The position numbers were made by a program, and so were the translations under genes. From Candidatus Nitrosotalea sp. TS (lineage in GTDB: Archaea > Thermoproteota > Nitrososphaeria > Nitrososphaerales > Nitrosopumilaceae), in contig NZ_RCMB01000018.1 in the NCBI RefSeq assembly GCF_011319465.1, forward strand, positions 62,001-126,000: DNA of 64,000 nucleotides, given 5' to 3'. Shown here one piece after another: positions 63,995 to 64,000 of the stretch. Under the pieces are notes generated by a model. The model ran no database searches. It saw only the letters and a list, made by a program, of their open reading frames with translations, and had not been told where the DNA came from. Positions within the stretch are counted from its first letter, which is position 1; each line of letters opens with the position of its first letter.

Positions 63995-64000
63995 TTCTAC

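Noticed and set aside
1-64000. Programmed frameshifting as an explanation for broken genes
   Set aside because: There is no common slippery signal or downstream structure, and unrelated genes are hit; single extra bases in homopolymers fit sequencing error better.
1-64000. tRNA, rRNA and CRISPR arrays
   Set aside because: No GGTTCGAATCC-like T arm with matching acceptor, no rRNA-like conserved blocks and no regularly spaced repeats were found by eye.

Overview
The window is a low-GC archaeal chromosome segment that looks like a member of the Thaumarchaeota/Nitrososphaerota, probably the Nitrosopumilales side (ammonia-oxidising archaea). The evidence is an archaeal proteasome beta subunit beside aCPSF1, an archaeal SepF, sn-glycerol-1-phosphate dehydrogenase, the archaeal CoA route through pantoate kinase and phosphopantothenate synthetase, TATA-box promoters, AbrB-PhoU regulators and two proteins ending in the thaumarchaeal PEFG-CTERM sorting signal. 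No amo genes, rRNA, tRNA or CRISPR array were seen, so genus is not assignable from this window.

Layout. 1-9.7 kb: a partial thymidylate kinase, a PAS histidine kinase, Hsp20, a FUSC-like membrane protein, an ABC1/UbiB kinase and a MacB-like ABC transporter operon with its exported partner, facing a double-HTH Lrp regulator. 9.7-15 kb: Nudix hydrolase, an AbrB-PhoU regulator and a four-gene CoA operon (pantoate kinase, phosphopantothenate synthetase, PanB, CoaBC). 15-30.4 kb: accessory genes, namely small zinc-binding proteins, two RelBE-like modules, a two-HTH regulator whose 19-bp operator recurs in front of an HtrA protease, secreted and PEFG-CTERM proteins, an LRV-repeat protein, an MFS pump and an orphan Cas4-like nuclease. 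30.8-43.9 kb: housekeeping genes (M24 peptidase, PP-loop tRNA thiolase-like protein, SepF, aCPSF1, PsmB, EgsA, FKBP) interleaved with an HTH-nucleotidyltransferase-Doc cassette, an AbiE-like pair and a hicAB module flanked by 52-bp direct repeats at the start of egsA. 44-51 kb: another HTH/nucleotidyltransferase pair with a triple-palindrome promoter, an orphan ParB-like protein, an aminotransferase, a Fic protein and NMN adenylyltransferase. 51.8-63.7 kb: a phosphate/polyphosphate island with two PstS, PstC, PstA, PstB, PhoU, AbrB-PhoU, CHAD, Ppx/GppA, SixA and two tandem thymidylate-kinase-like proteins.

About eighteen genes, including essential ones (tmk, phosphopantothenate synthetase, aCPSF1, pstC, NMN adenylyltransferase, sepF), are interrupted by single-base frameshifts. 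Most are an extra base, often in a homopolymer, and removing it restores a full family-length protein. This looks like indel error in the assembly rather than mass gene decay, so I annotate each such gene across its full span and give the break point.

The most interesting leads are the twin kinases inside the phosphate/polyphosphate island with a promoter element shared with pstC, the hicAB insertion with direct repeats, and the 19-bp operator that appears to link a two-HTH regulator to HtrA.
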